Positions 1 through 9,575 of a stretch of 64,000 bases of DNA are shown here, piece by piece. Every line of letters starts with the position of its first letter. Position 1 is the first letter of the stretch. Location: the NCBI GenBank assembly GCA_964519995.1, contig CAZFLY010000005.1, forward strand, positions 1-64,000, given 5' to 3'. The notes beneath the pieces are model-generated. The model did no database searches and was not told the DNA's origin. It saw only the letters and a program-made list of their open reading frames with translations. The DNA comes from CAZFLY01 sp964519995. Its GTDB lineage: Bacteria; Planctomycetota; Phycisphaerae; Sedimentisphaerales; Anaerobacaceae. Made by a program: the position numbers and the translations under genes.

Positions 1-72
1 TGTTGCATCGGACAAACCACTACTCAATCTTTAGGTTTTGTTAGAGTGCCTTAATTTAAAAGGATACTAATT

Positions 73-1590
73 ATGAGTAAATTACAAAAGCTCTTTTCTT
101 TTTCATTCGCCTCCTTCACTAGATTATTAATTTTAATCATATTTATTGCTTCTTCTCAAAAAGATGTTTTAGCTTGTACAGCATTCGTATTAAGAGATAG
201 TAATAGTACTGTTTTAGGTTTCAGTTTCGATTTTCATGTTGCAAGTCACTGCATCTATGTGAATAAAAGAAATGTGGAACGAAACAGATATTTATTGCTC
301 GCTGAAAAACCAATTAAATGGGTCTCGAAATATGGGAGTATAACATACAATCTTTTAGGAAAAGACTGGCCTCATTCCGGAATGAATAAAGCTGGCTTAG
401 TAGTCCAATGCTTAGGTGCACAAGATGAAGGTGCTAAGTATCCCCACCCAGATAATCGCTTACCTATTGATGAATCAGGTTGGATTCAATATCAACTGGA
501 TAATTCCGCCAGTATTGAAGATGTTATTAAAAATATGCAGAAAATTCGTATTTCTAATAGAAGTCTCGGTGAAGCTCATTTTTTAATTGGAGATAAAACT
601 GGAAATGCAATCATTATTGATTACGTAAATGGTGAAACAAGAACATATACTGGAGATAATTTACCATATCCGATTACGGCCAATGATACATATCCTCATA
701 TGTTGAGCTATTTAAAACAACATAAAGGATATGGCGGAAACAAAGAATTTAAATTAAGACCTGATGCATCAGTTGCTAGATTTGTTTATGTTGCAAATAA
801 AATCAGAGAATATAAGTGGCAACAGAGAATAGTTGACTATACTTTTGATATACTTAGAAATATTCGACAACCTCAAGATGGGACACGATATCAAACTGTA
901 TATGATATGACAAACCTGAGTATTTATTATAATGTTTCCAGTGATTTTGGGAAAATAAAAACCATTCATTTCAAAGAATTTGACTTTGACTGTGATACAC
1001 CTGCATTAATGACAGAGATACAATCAGACAAAAGCGGAAATATTAGAGATGCTTTCTACAATTATAATTCTAATATAAATAGACGGGTTATTACTAATAC
1101 AGTTAAAAAAGTTATTGATTACATTCCTGAAGCCGTTATAACAAGTGTAGCGAAATATGCTGATAAGCAGAACTGTACGCTCAGTGAAAAACACAGCTCC
1201 TCCAATACTCCTTCAAAAAATGATTATGACCTTATCAATCTTAATGTATCTTTGGATGAGCTATTAGAATCTAAAATTTCCATAAAGTCGAACATTACTA
1301 ATAAACTTTTTACTTTTAAAGTAAAATTAAATAAAAAAGCACCAAAACAATTAAGCTTTGTATTGGAAGTACCTCAAGAAAGTACTATTATTCCAGGTTA
1401 CAATCTTTTTATTACGCCAAATCCAGTAATAATGGAAAAAGGAGAAAAATCAGCAACTGTAACAGCTACATTAATACCAAGTCATGTTAAATCAGGTATT
1501 GAATCCGAACTTATTATAAATTTATTAAGTGATGAAGTGACACTTGGTAAAAATAATCAATTCATCATTAATATTAAGAAAGAATTGTAG
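73..1590 (+). CDS. Choloylglycine hydrolase / penicillin V acylase family (Ntn) amidase, exported
   Basis: Probable linear-amide C-N hydrolase of the Ntn superfamily, in which a mature N-terminal Cys is the nucleophile. Residues 1-34 form a signal peptide with a hydrophobic core near 17-27, and cleavage after Ala34 exposes Cys35 in CTAFVLRDS. SFDFH (Asp53) fits the conserved Asp near the nucleophile, and NDTYPHMLSY and ASVARFVYV resemble the later Asn and Arg motifs. About 130 C-terminal residues follow the catalytic domain and look like a beta-rich accessory domain. The ATG has an AAGGA site upstream. VLAC also fits a lipobox, so lipid anchoring cannot be excluded. The gene is much richer in A+T than its neighbours, which suggests recent acquisition. 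The substrate is unknown. Confidence 0.8.
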   Translation: MSKLQKLFSFSFASFTRLLILIIFIASSQKDVLACTAFVLRDSNSTVLGFSFDFHVASHCIYVNKRNVERNRYLLLAEKPIKWVSKYGSITYNLLGKDWPHSGMNKAGLVVQCLGAQDEGAKYPHPDNRLPIDESGWIQYQLDNSASIEDVIKNMQKIRISNRSLGEAHFLIGDKTGNAIIIDYVNGETRTYTGDNLPYPITANDTYPHMLSYLKQHKGYGGNKEFKLRPDASVARFVYVANKIREYKWQQRIVDYTFDILRNIRQPQDGTRYQTVYDMTNLSIYYNVSSDFGKIKTIHFKEFDFDCDTPALMTEIQSDKSGNIRDAFYNYNSNINRRVITNTVKKVIDYIPEAVITSVAKYADKQNCTLSEKHSSSNTPSKNDYDLINLNVSLDELLESKISIKSNITNKLFTFKVKLNKKAPKQLSFVLEVPQESTIIPGYNLFITPNPVIMEKGEKSATVTATLIPSHVKSGIESELIINLLSDEVTLGKNNQFIINIKKEL

Positions 1591-1719
1591 CTGTCGGCGA
1601 ACTCTGCGTCCCTTTGGCTTAATCAGTACGGCGTTTGTGAAGTCAATGTAACTCCTCATTAATCCATGGCTAACGAAAACAGCGGTTATTCCTTGACGGG
1701 TGCAAAGGCAATAGAATTT

Positions 1720-1747
1720 CCGATTGATGATTTTCGATTGGCGATTT
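1720..1747. repeat. Four degenerate heptamers
   Basis: Four 7-base units follow one another without a gap: CCGATTG, ATGATTT, TCGATTG, GCGATTT. They share the pattern N-Y/T-GATT-G/T. They lie in the spacer between the first gene and the DUF362 gene. The rest of 1591-1758 shows nothing else I recognise. Four units is a short array, so chance cannot be ruled out. Confidence 0.35.
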
Positions 1748-2011
1748 AAGATAAGTGAATGAGCAAAATAAAGAAATTACAGGAAACGATATACCGTAAG
1801 GCATCTGTTACGGGAGAATCGGGCAAAAAATAAAAGGAAACAAACCATTAACATTAATACCAGCTTATCGCATATACCTTTTAAGCAAGATGGCTCCGGC
1901 CAATCGGTTTTTTGGGCATCGGGAGATGGGCCTTATGAGAATTCACGAAAAGCGCTTGCAAATATTGATTTATCACCCTCAAAAAATAAGCGTGTTTTAC
2001 TAAAGCCTAAT

Positions 2012-3037
2012 GTGGGTCGGGATGTAGAACGTGAAACAGGTGTTACTACACATCCGCAGGTTGTAGCAGCAGCAATTGATGCTTTTAGCCAAGCCGGTGC
2101 AGAGGTGGCCGTAGGTGAAAGTCCAATTGTCGGTGTAAAAATATTCAGTGCATTCGAAAATAGTGGAATTACATCTGTTGCCGAAGAACGAAATTGTCTT
2201 TTGATAGATATGGATGCACGTGACTATGTGCCCCTTGAAATCCCTGATGGCGTTGCGATTAAATCACTTAAGCTATGCAAAGAGATTGCAGAATACGATA
2301 TTATTGTTTCGATTCCTGTGATGAAGACACACATGCATACCGGTGTAACGTTGTCCGTTAAAAACATGAAGGGGTGCTTATGGCGACGCTCAAAAGTGGA
2401 TTTTCATATGCTGCCACAAATTCCCGGATATCAAGAAAAACCTTTGGATATAGCCATCGCTGACATGGCTTCGGTTTTACGTCCTCATCTATCAATTATT
2501 GATGGAACAATTGGAATGGAAGGGTTAGGCCCCAGTGCCGGCAAACCTAAAGCTTTGGGTGTGATACTTGCAGGCGTCGATGCTTTTGCAACAGATTCAA
2601 TTGCATGTGAATTAATGGGAATATCTGCCTGTGATGTTCCACATTTAAGGATGGGAGCCCAAAAAGGCTATGGTGTAATTGATATTGATAAAATCTGTGT
2701 GTCTCCCGGAAACTGGAAAGATGTTCGAAGCCCTTTTGATTTGTCTCCAGATAAAATGTCGATTGAATTCCCTGGGATTACTATTTTAGACCAACAATCA
2801 TGTAGTGGCTGCCAATCAACATTATTAATGTTTCTAAAGCGACATGGAAAGTGGTTGCGTGACAATATATCAGATGAAAAAGAGATTGTTATCGCTATCG
2901 GTAAAGGCCATAAACAGCTGCCGGATGGTACATTGTGTGTCGGCAACTGTACTGACCGATATAAAAACTGCAGAGCATTCATTCCTGGATGTCCGCCGGT
3001 AGCAAGTGAGATGCTGAAGGAGTATTTTCAATCTTAA
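2012..3037 (+). CDS. DUF362 domain protein, 5' end unresolved
   Basis: DUF362-family protein of unknown substrate. After the start comes the typical THPQVVAAAIDAF, then VSIPVMKTHMHTGVTLSVKN and DGTIGMEGLGPSAGKPK. The C-terminus is Cys-rich (CSGCQ, CVGNCTDRYKNC, GCPP), which hints at metal binding. The GTG at 2012 is the only canonical start but it cuts into the conserved N-terminus: the same frame is open back to 1772 and encodes VLLKPNVGRD preceded by YENSRKALANIDL, as in the family. No ATG, GTG or TTG occurs in that extension. An ATG at 1759 opens the neighbouring frame and stops just after an A-run at 1825-1830, so a one-base frameshift there would join the two. The family assignment is good; the start is not known. 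Confidence 0.75.
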   Translation: MGRDVERETGVTTHPQVVAAAIDAFSQAGAEVAVGESPIVGVKIFSAFENSGITSVAEERNCLLIDMDARDYVPLEIPDGVAIKSLKLCKEIAEYDIIVSIPVMKTHMHTGVTLSVKNMKGCLWRRSKVDFHMLPQIPGYQEKPLDIAIADMASVLRPHLSIIDGTIGMEGLGPSAGKPKALGVILAGVDAFATDSIACELMGISACDVPHLRMGAQKGYGVIDIDKICVSPGNWKDVRSPFDLSPDKMSIEFPGITILDQQSCSGCQSTLLMFLKRHGKWLRDNISDEKEIVIAIGKGHKQLPDGTLCVGNCTDRYKNCRAFIPGCPPVASEMLKEYFQS

Positions 3038-3062
3038 ATATGAAAAGAAAGGAATTATTATC

Positions 3063-5945
3063 GTGAAGCAGTGGCGTTTCGAGGTTTTCAGTCGGCCAGG
3101 ATTCGCGGATGTACATGGGACTGGCGTCCTTGAAGGAATCAAAGAGATCGGAATCCACTCGGTCGAAGCGGTTCAGTCGGCAAAGGTATTTCTAATCGAG
3201 GCTGACTTCGAGCAGGTATTCGCCAAACGCGTGGCAGAGGAATTGCTATGCGACCCGGTTTGCGAGGACTACTACATTGGAAGAAGCGGTGCGCCTGCAG
3301 GGCTGGCGAAGGCAACGCTGATAGAAGTGCACCTAAAAAGCGGTGTCACAGACCCTGTTGCTGAGTCGGTGATGACTGGTATAGCGGACATGGGGGGCAA
3401 GGCTGAGTATATTCGTACGGCCCGCAAGTACGTGCTGCTGGGAGATATTTCTTCCAAGCAAGTGGACACTATTGCGAAGAAGATTCTGGCAAACGACTGC
3501 ATTGAGGAGGTCATAATCGGTAACGAGGCTGAACCACCAAGTCCGCATCTGAAGCCTTACGAGCTTAAAGCTGTCCACTGGCCAATCTGTAACCTGGACA
3601 ATGACGGATTAGTCACACTTAGCAAAAAAAAGGACCTGTTTCTGAATCTCGTGGAAATGCAGACGATTCAGAGACACTACAGAGAACTTGACAGAGAGCC
3701 GACCGACGTTGAACTGGAGACGCTGGCGCAGACCTGGAGTGAGCACTGCGTTCATAAGACCCTCAAGAGCTCTGTTGATATGTCAATCAATGGCGAAAAA
3801 ATACATTTTGATAATCTCCTTAAAGAAACGGTTTTCAGAGCCACCAAGGAACTGAACAAGAAACGGTGTATATCGGTTTTTTCTGACAACGCGGGCGTGG
3901 TGGAATTTGACGAGGATTCCGCGATATGTTTTAAGGTTGAAACCCATAATCGTCCCTCAGCGCTTGACCCTTATGGTGGGTCAGCTACAGGCATCGGTGG
4001 AGTAATACGAGATCCAATGGGAACAGGACTGGGAGCAAAACCTATCGCCAATACAGATATATTCTGCTTTGGTCCACCAGACAAGAAATTAGAAGAAATT
4101 CCTAAAGGGGTTCTACATCCGAGAAGGATTATGAATGGTGTGGTGGCGGGTGTTCGTGACTACGGCAACAGAATGGGAATACCAACGGTCAATGGAGCAA
4201 TTTACTTTGACGACAGGTACCTGGGTAATCCCCTAGTTTATTGCGGTAACATCGGCTTAATGGAAAAAAACAAGTGCTTTAAAAATCCGCAAAGTGGGGA
4301 CTTGATAATAATGGTCGGAGGACGAATAGGCAGAGATGGGATTCATGGAGCAACCTTTTCAAGCGGCGAGATAACACATGAGTATGAAACAATCTTTTCC
4401 CATGCTGTACAAATAGGCAATCCAATAATGGAAAAGAAAATGCTGGACGTTCTGCTTCAGGCAAATGAAGCTGGGTTGTACGAGGCAATTACCGATTGCG
4501 GAGCCGGTGGATTGAGCAGTGCGATAGGAGAGATGGGGAAAGAACTTGGTGCAGAAGTTGATCTGGAAAAGGCCCCGTTAAAATATGCCGGCCTCAACTA
4601 TTCCGAAATCTGGATTAGTGAAGCTCAAGAGCGAATGGTTCTTGCAGTCAAGCCTGAGAACCTTGAAGCAATACAGAAAATATTTGATGGCGAGAATGTC
4701 GAATCAACAGTTGTAGGCAGATTCACTAACGACAAGAAACTGAAACTGCGCTACAACGGCCAGTTGGTCGGCGAGCTTGATATGGATTTCCTTCACGAGG
4801 GTGTGCCGAAATATAGCCGAAAGGCAGTCTGGAAAAATTTAGAACTCAGCGAGCCAGCTTTGCATGAGAAGGATAATTACAACGATGAGTTGATGCGAAT
4901 TTTGTCGTCCTACAACGTGGCGAGCAAGGAGTGGGTAATCCGTCAATACGACCACGAGGTGCAAGGCGGCTCTGTCGTAAAACCGTTGACCGGGATAACC
5001 AATGATGGACCCAGTGATGGAGCAGTGATTCAGCCTAAACTCAGTTCTAACAAAGGACTCGCGATAAGTTGCGGGATGAATCCGCTCTATGGTGATATCG
5101 ACCCATACTGGATGGCATTGGCGGGCATCGATGAGGCGATAAGGAACATTGTTTGTGTGGGCGCCAGATTCGACAGAATTGCGCTATTGGATAATTTCTG
5201 TTGGGGCGACTGCACAAAGCCGGAAACGTTTGGTCCCTTAGTTCGAGCAGCGCAAGCCTGTTATGACGGAGCGATTGCGTTTGGCACTCCGTTTATATCG
5301 GGCAAGGACTCATTGAACAACGAATTTGCCTGTGAAGATGAGACAACAATCTCCATACCATCAACACTTTTAATAAGTGCAATATCCATCGTCAACGAAA
5401 TCAACTCATGCGTGACAATGGATGCAAAAAAGGCCGGTAATTTTCTCTTCATTGTCGGTGAAACGAAAAATGAGCTCGGCGCATCGCATTATTATAAAAT
5501 AAATGGCCATATCGGAGCTAATGTTCCAAAGCTCAACTTAGTAAAAGCACCTGAAATTGCTAAGCGAATTTCGGCTGCCATAGCAAATGGGCTGGTAGTT
5601 AGCTGTCATGATTGTTCAGAAGGCGGCCTGGCGGTTGCGCTTGCCGAGATGGCATTTGCAGGCGGACTCGGTATTGAGGCCGATTTGCGAGGTCTGCCCA
5701 AGAGCAAAGACTGCTCACGACTGGACGTACAACTTTTCAGCGAATCGAATTCTCGCTACATCGTAGAAGTTGAGCCGGACAAATTCGATGCCTTTGCGAA
5801 ATCGATGCTCAATCTGCCATTCGGCCAGATTGGTAAGGTAACAGAGCAGAAAAAGCTTATTGTAAAAACTAAGAATAGAAAAACAGCAATTGATGCTGAA
5901 ATCGTGACACTAAAACAGGCCTGGCAAAAAACCTTTGACTGGTAG
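3063..5945 (+). CDS. purL: Phosphoribosylformylglycinamidine synthase, PurS-PurS-PurL fusion
   Basis: Catalyses the ATP- and glutamine-dependent conversion of FGAR to FGAM in purine synthesis, with PurQ as the amide donor subunit. Residues of about 1-75 and 80-155 are two PurS-like alpha/beta repeats; the PurL body follows from about 175 (TLAQTWSEHCVHKTL, KVETHNRPSALDPYGG, GIPTVNGAIYFDDRYLG, ITDCGAGGLSSAIGEMG, VSCHDCSEGGLAVALAEM). At 960 residues it is longer than a stand-alone PurL (about 740) because of the fused PurS domains. HNRPSALDPYGG differs from the common HNHPSA form and resembles the variant seen in some archaeal PurL-like proteins. Start is GTG with GAAAGGA upstream. purQ follows 43 bases downstream, so the two are probably co-transcribed. 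Confidence 0.9.
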   Translation: MKQWRFEVFSRPGFADVHGTGVLEGIKEIGIHSVEAVQSAKVFLIEADFEQVFAKRVAEELLCDPVCEDYYIGRSGAPAGLAKATLIEVHLKSGVTDPVAESVMTGIADMGGKAEYIRTARKYVLLGDISSKQVDTIAKKILANDCIEEVIIGNEAEPPSPHLKPYELKAVHWPICNLDNDGLVTLSKKKDLFLNLVEMQTIQRHYRELDREPTDVELETLAQTWSEHCVHKTLKSSVDMSINGEKIHFDNLLKETVFRATKELNKKRCISVFSDNAGVVEFDEDSAICFKVETHNRPSALDPYGGSATGIGGVIRDPMGTGLGAKPIANTDIFCFGPPDKKLEEIPKGVLHPRRIMNGVVAGVRDYGNRMGIPTVNGAIYFDDRYLGNPLVYCGNIGLMEKNKCFKNPQSGDLIIMVGGRIGRDGIHGATFSSGEITHEYETIFSHAVQIGNPIMEKKMLDVLLQANEAGLYEAITDCGAGGLSSAIGEMGKELGAEVDLEKAPLKYAGLNYSEIWISEAQERMVLAVKPENLEAIQKIFDGENVESTVVGRFTNDKKLKLRYNGQLVGELDMDFLHEGVPKYSRKAVWKNLELSEPALHEKDNYNDELMRILSSYNVASKEWVIRQYDHEVQGGSVVKPLTGITNDGPSDGAVIQPKLSSNKGLAISCGMNPLYGDIDPYWMALAGIDEAIRNIVCVGARFDRIALLDNFCWGDCTKPETFGPLVRAAQACYDGAIAFGTPFISGKDSLNNEFACEDETTISIPSTLLISAISIVNEINSCVTMDAKKAGNFLFIVGETKNELGASHYYKINGHIGANVPKLNLVKAPEIAKRISAAIANGLVVSCHDCSEGGLAVALAEMAFAGGLGIEADLRGLPKSKDCSRLDVQLFSESNSRYIVEVEPDKFDAFAKSMLNLPFGQIGKVTEQKKLIVKTKNRKTAIDAEIVTLKQAWQKTFDW

Positions 5946-5988
5946 CTGTAACAGAAAAAGCAAAAAGATAAAAGTAAGAAGGTAAAAG

Positions 5989-6792
5989 ATGACAGAGATA
6001 CGAGCGATAGTATTGCGGGCAGCAGGAATAAACTGCGATATGGAAACGGAGTACGCACTCAAGATAGCAGGAGCCGCAGCTCAGCGCGTACATATAAACA
6101 GGATAATAGAGAACAAAAATTTGCTGAATGAGTACCATATTCTTGTATTACCTGGCGGGTTTAGTTACGGCGATGATGTAGCTGCGGGGAAAATCCTAGC
6201 AAATCAGGTTGTGCACCATCTCTACGAGCCGATTCGGAAATTCATTGAAGAAGGCAAACTGGTATTGGGGATATGCAACGGCTTTCAGGTGCTGGTCAAG
6301 GCGGGGATTCTACCGGGTAACGACGAGGGACGCCGGCAGGAAGTAACCATAACTTACAATGATAGCGGCAAGTTTGAGGATAGGTGGGTGTACCTTGAGC
6401 CACAGACGGATAGATGCATTTTCATTGAAGCCGGCAGGCGGATTTATCTGCCTATCGCACATGCCGAGGGTAAAATCGTCACCAAAGACAACGCTACTCT
6501 GGATAATCTTAAATCCGAGGGACACGTTGCCTTCAAATATGTGGACAAGGATGGAAACCAAGGCGAATATCCGGTAAATCCGAACGGCTCGACTGACTCA
6601 ATAGCAGGCCTGACGGATTGCACGGGGCGGGTCCTTGGACTTATGCCACATCCGGAGAGATTTGTTCGGCGGACACAACATCCACACTGGAGCCGCTTGA
6701 ATGATAAAATGGATGCCGATGGCATGACGATTTTCAGTAATGCCATCAAGTACATACGAGAGAACTTTGGCTCACCCGTCGGTGCCGCTTAA
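5989..6792 (+). CDS. purQ: Phosphoribosylformylglycinamidine synthase glutaminase subunit
   Basis: Class I glutamine amidotransferase that supplies ammonia to PurL. The nucleophile elbow is LGICNGFQVL, the oxyanion region is VLPGGFSYGDDVAAG, and the catalytic His/Glu lie in LMPHPERFVR. At 267 residues it is near the longer PurQ forms that pair with small PurL. The ATG is preceded by AAGAAGG. It follows purL in the same direction and is the last gene before a tRNA. Confidence 0.92.
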   Translation: MTEIRAIVLRAAGINCDMETEYALKIAGAAAQRVHINRIIENKNLLNEYHILVLPGGFSYGDDVAAGKILANQVVHHLYEPIRKFIEEGKLVLGICNGFQVLVKAGILPGNDEGRRQEVTITYNDSGKFEDRWVYLEPQTDRCIFIEAGRRIYLPIAHAEGKIVTKDNATLDNLKSEGHVAFKYVDKDGNQGEYPVNPNGSTDSIAGLTDCTGRVLGLMPHPERFVRRTQHPHWSRLNDKMDADGMTIFSNAIKYIRENFGSPVGAA

Positions 6793-6985
6793 CACACTGC
6801 CATTATTTATCCTACAATGGTGGTATAGGCTGAGGATGAAAGTTGTTCGGACTCACAAGGAAAAACTTGAAAAGTCCACTGTAGTATATAAGCAGAGTAA
6901 GGACACCGTTGGTTCGGCAGTCGAATTTGGTTGCGGGATTCTATTTTGTTATGTAGATTAATCCGCGTGTAGACAGAAAGTTTTT

Positions 6986-7057
6986 GGGCCCGTAGCTCAG
7001 CGGTAGAGCAGTGGACTCATAATCCATTGGTCGTAGGTTCAAATCCTACCGGGCCCA
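6986..7057 (+). tRNA. tRNA with CAU anticodon (Met elongator or Ile2)
   Basis: A complete cloverleaf: acceptor GGGCCCG/CGGGCCC, D-arm GCTC/GAGC, anticodon stem GTGGA/TCCAT with loop CTCATAA (anticodon CAT at 7018-7020), T-arm GTAGG/CCTAC with TTCAAAT, discriminator A. CCA is not encoded. The acceptor pairs from its first base, so this is not an initiator tRNA. A CAU anticodon with this loop serves either elongator Met or lysidine-modified Ile2, and I cannot separate them by eye. Confidence 0.92.
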
Positions 7058-7429
7058 CTTTTATACGTCTTTGGCTTCTTAATCGCTTATTCTTAGCAGC
7101 CATTTTAACCAGATCATCGAAAAAGACAATTAAAGTCAGCTTAACATCAATCGTAGCTATCACTCCTCAGACTTCTGTCCCCTGCTTCTTTAGCAAAAGC
7201 ATATCCTCAACCCAAACAGCGAATTAGTATTTTCGTATTGTGTCGGCCTGTCATTGATTTTAGAGTTCAATACTCGGATAATTAGTTGGATCGATAATAG
7301 AATCCGCAACAAGAGGCTTCGGATTGGTGTAATTCAAAGAAAATTTGATGTGATAATCGGATTGGAAGGCTTAGCTTTGTAACCAAGCGTCTAAAATGGG
7401 AAAAATCGATTAATGGAAGGAACAAGAAA
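7058..7429. other. Gene-free spacer between tRNA and GH28 gene
   Basis: This 372-base stretch has no convincing gene, and I find no clear terminator after the tRNA. The only supported element is the ribosome binding site GGAAGG at 7415-7420, nine bases before the ATG of the pectinase gene. Its promoter is presumably here but I cannot place it. Confidence 0.4.
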
Positions 7430-8863
7430 ATGAAACATAGAAATTCAAACAGCTTAATAAATGCCACATTTACTCCAAGCAGGTCCATGCTGGCATTGAT
7501 CTGCCTTAGTCTGTTAGTTGGACCAGTCAGACAGGCACACGCAGGATGGGAGCAGGTTCGTGAAATTTTAAGCAGAATTAGCGCCCCTCAGTTCCCGAAT
7601 CGAGATTTCCAGATCACTGATTACGGCGCGGTCGGAGATGGACAAACAAACTGCACCGAAGCACTCGACAAAGCAATAACAGCCGCTCATGAAGCCGGTG
7701 GTGGTCGAGTAGTGGTTAGCGCTGGTTTATTTATTGCAGGTGCGATCCATCTTAAAAGCAATGTTAACCTGCACGTTTCAGATAATGCCGTTATTAAGTT
7801 TGCAACCGACCCTAATAAGTATCTACCGGTCGTGTACACTCGCTGGGAAGGCGTTGAGTGTATGAACTTCTCGCCTTTAATCTACGCCTACGAGCAGGAA
7901 AATATTGCTATAACAGGCAAAGGAACACTCGATGGACAGGCCAGCAATGAAAATTGGTGGCAATGGAATAATATCCAGGCTGATGATGTCAAAACATTGC
8001 GTAATCAGGGAGAGACCGGTGCGCCAGTTCAACAAAGAGTTTACGGTAATGGTAAAAAATTAAGGCCTAACATGATTCAGCCCTACAAATGCAAAAACGT
8101 TCTAATAGAAGATGTAACAATCAAAAATTCCCCTATGTGGCATATTCATCCTGTGCTTTCAACAAATGTCATTGTCAGAAATGTAAAAGTCATTGGCTAT
8201 GGCCCCAACAACGATGGGTGCAATCTGGAATCGTGCAAAGATGTTCTTATTAAAGGCAGCTATTTTGACACAGGAGATGACTGTATTGCCATAAAGTCAG
8301 GCAGAAACAACGATGGCAGACGGGTGAATGTACCAAGTGAAAATATCATTATTCAAAATTGTGAAATGAAAGATGGGCACGGTGGAGTAGTCATCGGCAG
8401 TGAAATGACAGGAGGTGCAAGAAATATTTTTGCTGAAAACTGCACAATGGATAGCCCGAATTTGGATCGTGCATTGCGGATCAAGACCAACTCGGTTCGC
8501 GGTGGTTTTGTGGAGAATGTTTACCTAAGGAATATCACCGTCGGTCAGGTGGATGAGGCTGTACTGAAAATCAATTTCTATTACGGAGAAGGTGATACTG
8601 GTAATTATATTCCGACAGTTCGGAATATAAACTTGAAAAACATCACCTCTAAGAAAAGTGAATACGCATTGTTAATTAAAGGGTATGACCGTTCACCGAT
8701 AACCGATATCCGCCTGAAGGATTGCACGTTCAATAACGTTGAAAAACCCAACATGCTTATCGGTGTTAAGAACCTGGTTTTGAAAAATGTGATGATTAAT
8801 GGTGAGGTTCTCAATAAAGCTGTTGAAGAGCAAGCTCTTACAGGCAGTTCAAGCCGCAACTAA
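7430..8863 (+). CDS. Secreted glycoside hydrolase family 28 (polygalacturonase-like)
   Basis: Exported pectinase-type hydrolase with a right-handed beta-helix fold, probably cutting galacturonan or rhamnogalacturonan. Residues 1-38 are a signal peptide ending QAHA. All four GH28 active-site blocks are visible: NNDGCNLES, TGDDCIAIKSG, GHGGVVIGSEM and ALRIKTNSVRGG, so the catalytic Asp residues and the His are kept. An N-terminal DFQITDYGAVGDGQTNCTEA segment is the usual pectate-lyase-like start of the helix. The length (477) is normal for family 28. The gene stands alone with a strong ribosome binding site. Exact substrate is not predictable from sequence. Confidence 0.92.
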   Translation: MKHRNSNSLINATFTPSRSMLALICLSLLVGPVRQAHAGWEQVREILSRISAPQFPNRDFQITDYGAVGDGQTNCTEALDKAITAAHEAGGGRVVVSAGLFIAGAIHLKSNVNLHVSDNAVIKFATDPNKYLPVVYTRWEGVECMNFSPLIYAYEQENIAITGKGTLDGQASNENWWQWNNIQADDVKTLRNQGETGAPVQQRVYGNGKKLRPNMIQPYKCKNVLIEDVTIKNSPMWHIHPVLSTNVIVRNVKVIGYGPNNDGCNLESCKDVLIKGSYFDTGDDCIAIKSGRNNDGRRVNVPSENIIIQNCEMKDGHGGVVIGSEMTGGARNIFAENCTMDSPNLDRALRIKTNSVRGGFVENVYLRNITVGQVDEAVLKINFYYGEGDTGNYIPTVRNINLKNITSKKSEYALLIKGYDRSPITDIRLKDCTFNNVEKPNMLIGVKNLVLKNVMINGEVLNKAVEEQALTGSSSRN

Positions 8864-9044
8864 GGTCTTTGAGTTTCTTCACTACCTTCAACCTGTGGCA
8901 GTAAACTCACTAATCCATTATCATAAAACGGCTATAGCCAAACCCTTCGACCATCTATTATTCATCCACTATGCAGAAATATTTCTTTCAATGCGGTATG
9001 TATCCGGTAACCTATTAATAGAAGAACATTTAGGATGTTAGCTT

Positions 9045-9575
9045 ATGAAGGTAAATATAGGAAAAAGTGTTCTTGAGTTAGTCGAAGGTGACATTACCGA
9101 TATGAAGACAGACGCAATCGTCAACGCTGCAAACGAAAAACTAATTCTTGGTGGCGGTGTGGCAGGAGCGATAAGGAAAAAAGGCGGACCGGAGATTCAA
9201 AAGGAATGTAATGAGATTGGAGGCACACACGTGGGAGGAGCCGTTATAACAACAGGCGGAAACCTAAAAGCCAAGCATGTAATTCACGCTGTAGGGCCCC
9301 GAATGGGCGAAGGAAACGAAGACGAAAAACTTAAAAATGCGACATTGAACTCACTTAAAGTAGCTGACAAAAACAATCTAAAAAGTATTTCCCTCCCCGC
9401 TATTAGCACCGGCATATTCGGCTTTCCAATCAAGCGCTGCGCCCTAATAATGCTGCAGACGACCATCAAGTATCTTAATGGGCAAACCGATCTGGAAAAA
9501 GTCATCTTCTGCCTTTTCGGCCATGACAGCTACAAAGTCTTCGAAGACCAACTCAAGCAGGAAATCCCTAAATGA
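9045..9575 (+). CDS. Macro domain protein (ADP-ribose / O-acetyl-ADP-ribose hydrolase type)
   Basis: Single-domain macro protein of 176 residues. GDITDMKTDAIVNAANEKL followed by GGGVAGAIRKKGG is the ADP-ribose-binding signature (catalytic-type Asn and the glycine loop), and SLPAISTGIFGFP is the second binding loop. Family members hydrolyse O-acetyl-ADP-ribose or remove ADP-ribose from proteins. Its stop overlaps the ATG of the following dehydrogenase by four bases, implying translational coupling. The ATG follows AGGATG at a short distance. Confidence 0.9.
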   Translation: MKVNIGKSVLELVEGDITDMKTDAIVNAANEKLILGGGVAGAIRKKGGPEIQKECNEIGGTHVGGAVITTGGNLKAKHVIHAVGPRMGEGNEDEKLKNATLNSLKVADKNNLKSISLPAISTGIFGFPIKRCALIMLQTTIKYLNGQTDLEKVIFCLFGHDSYKVFEDQLKQEIPK

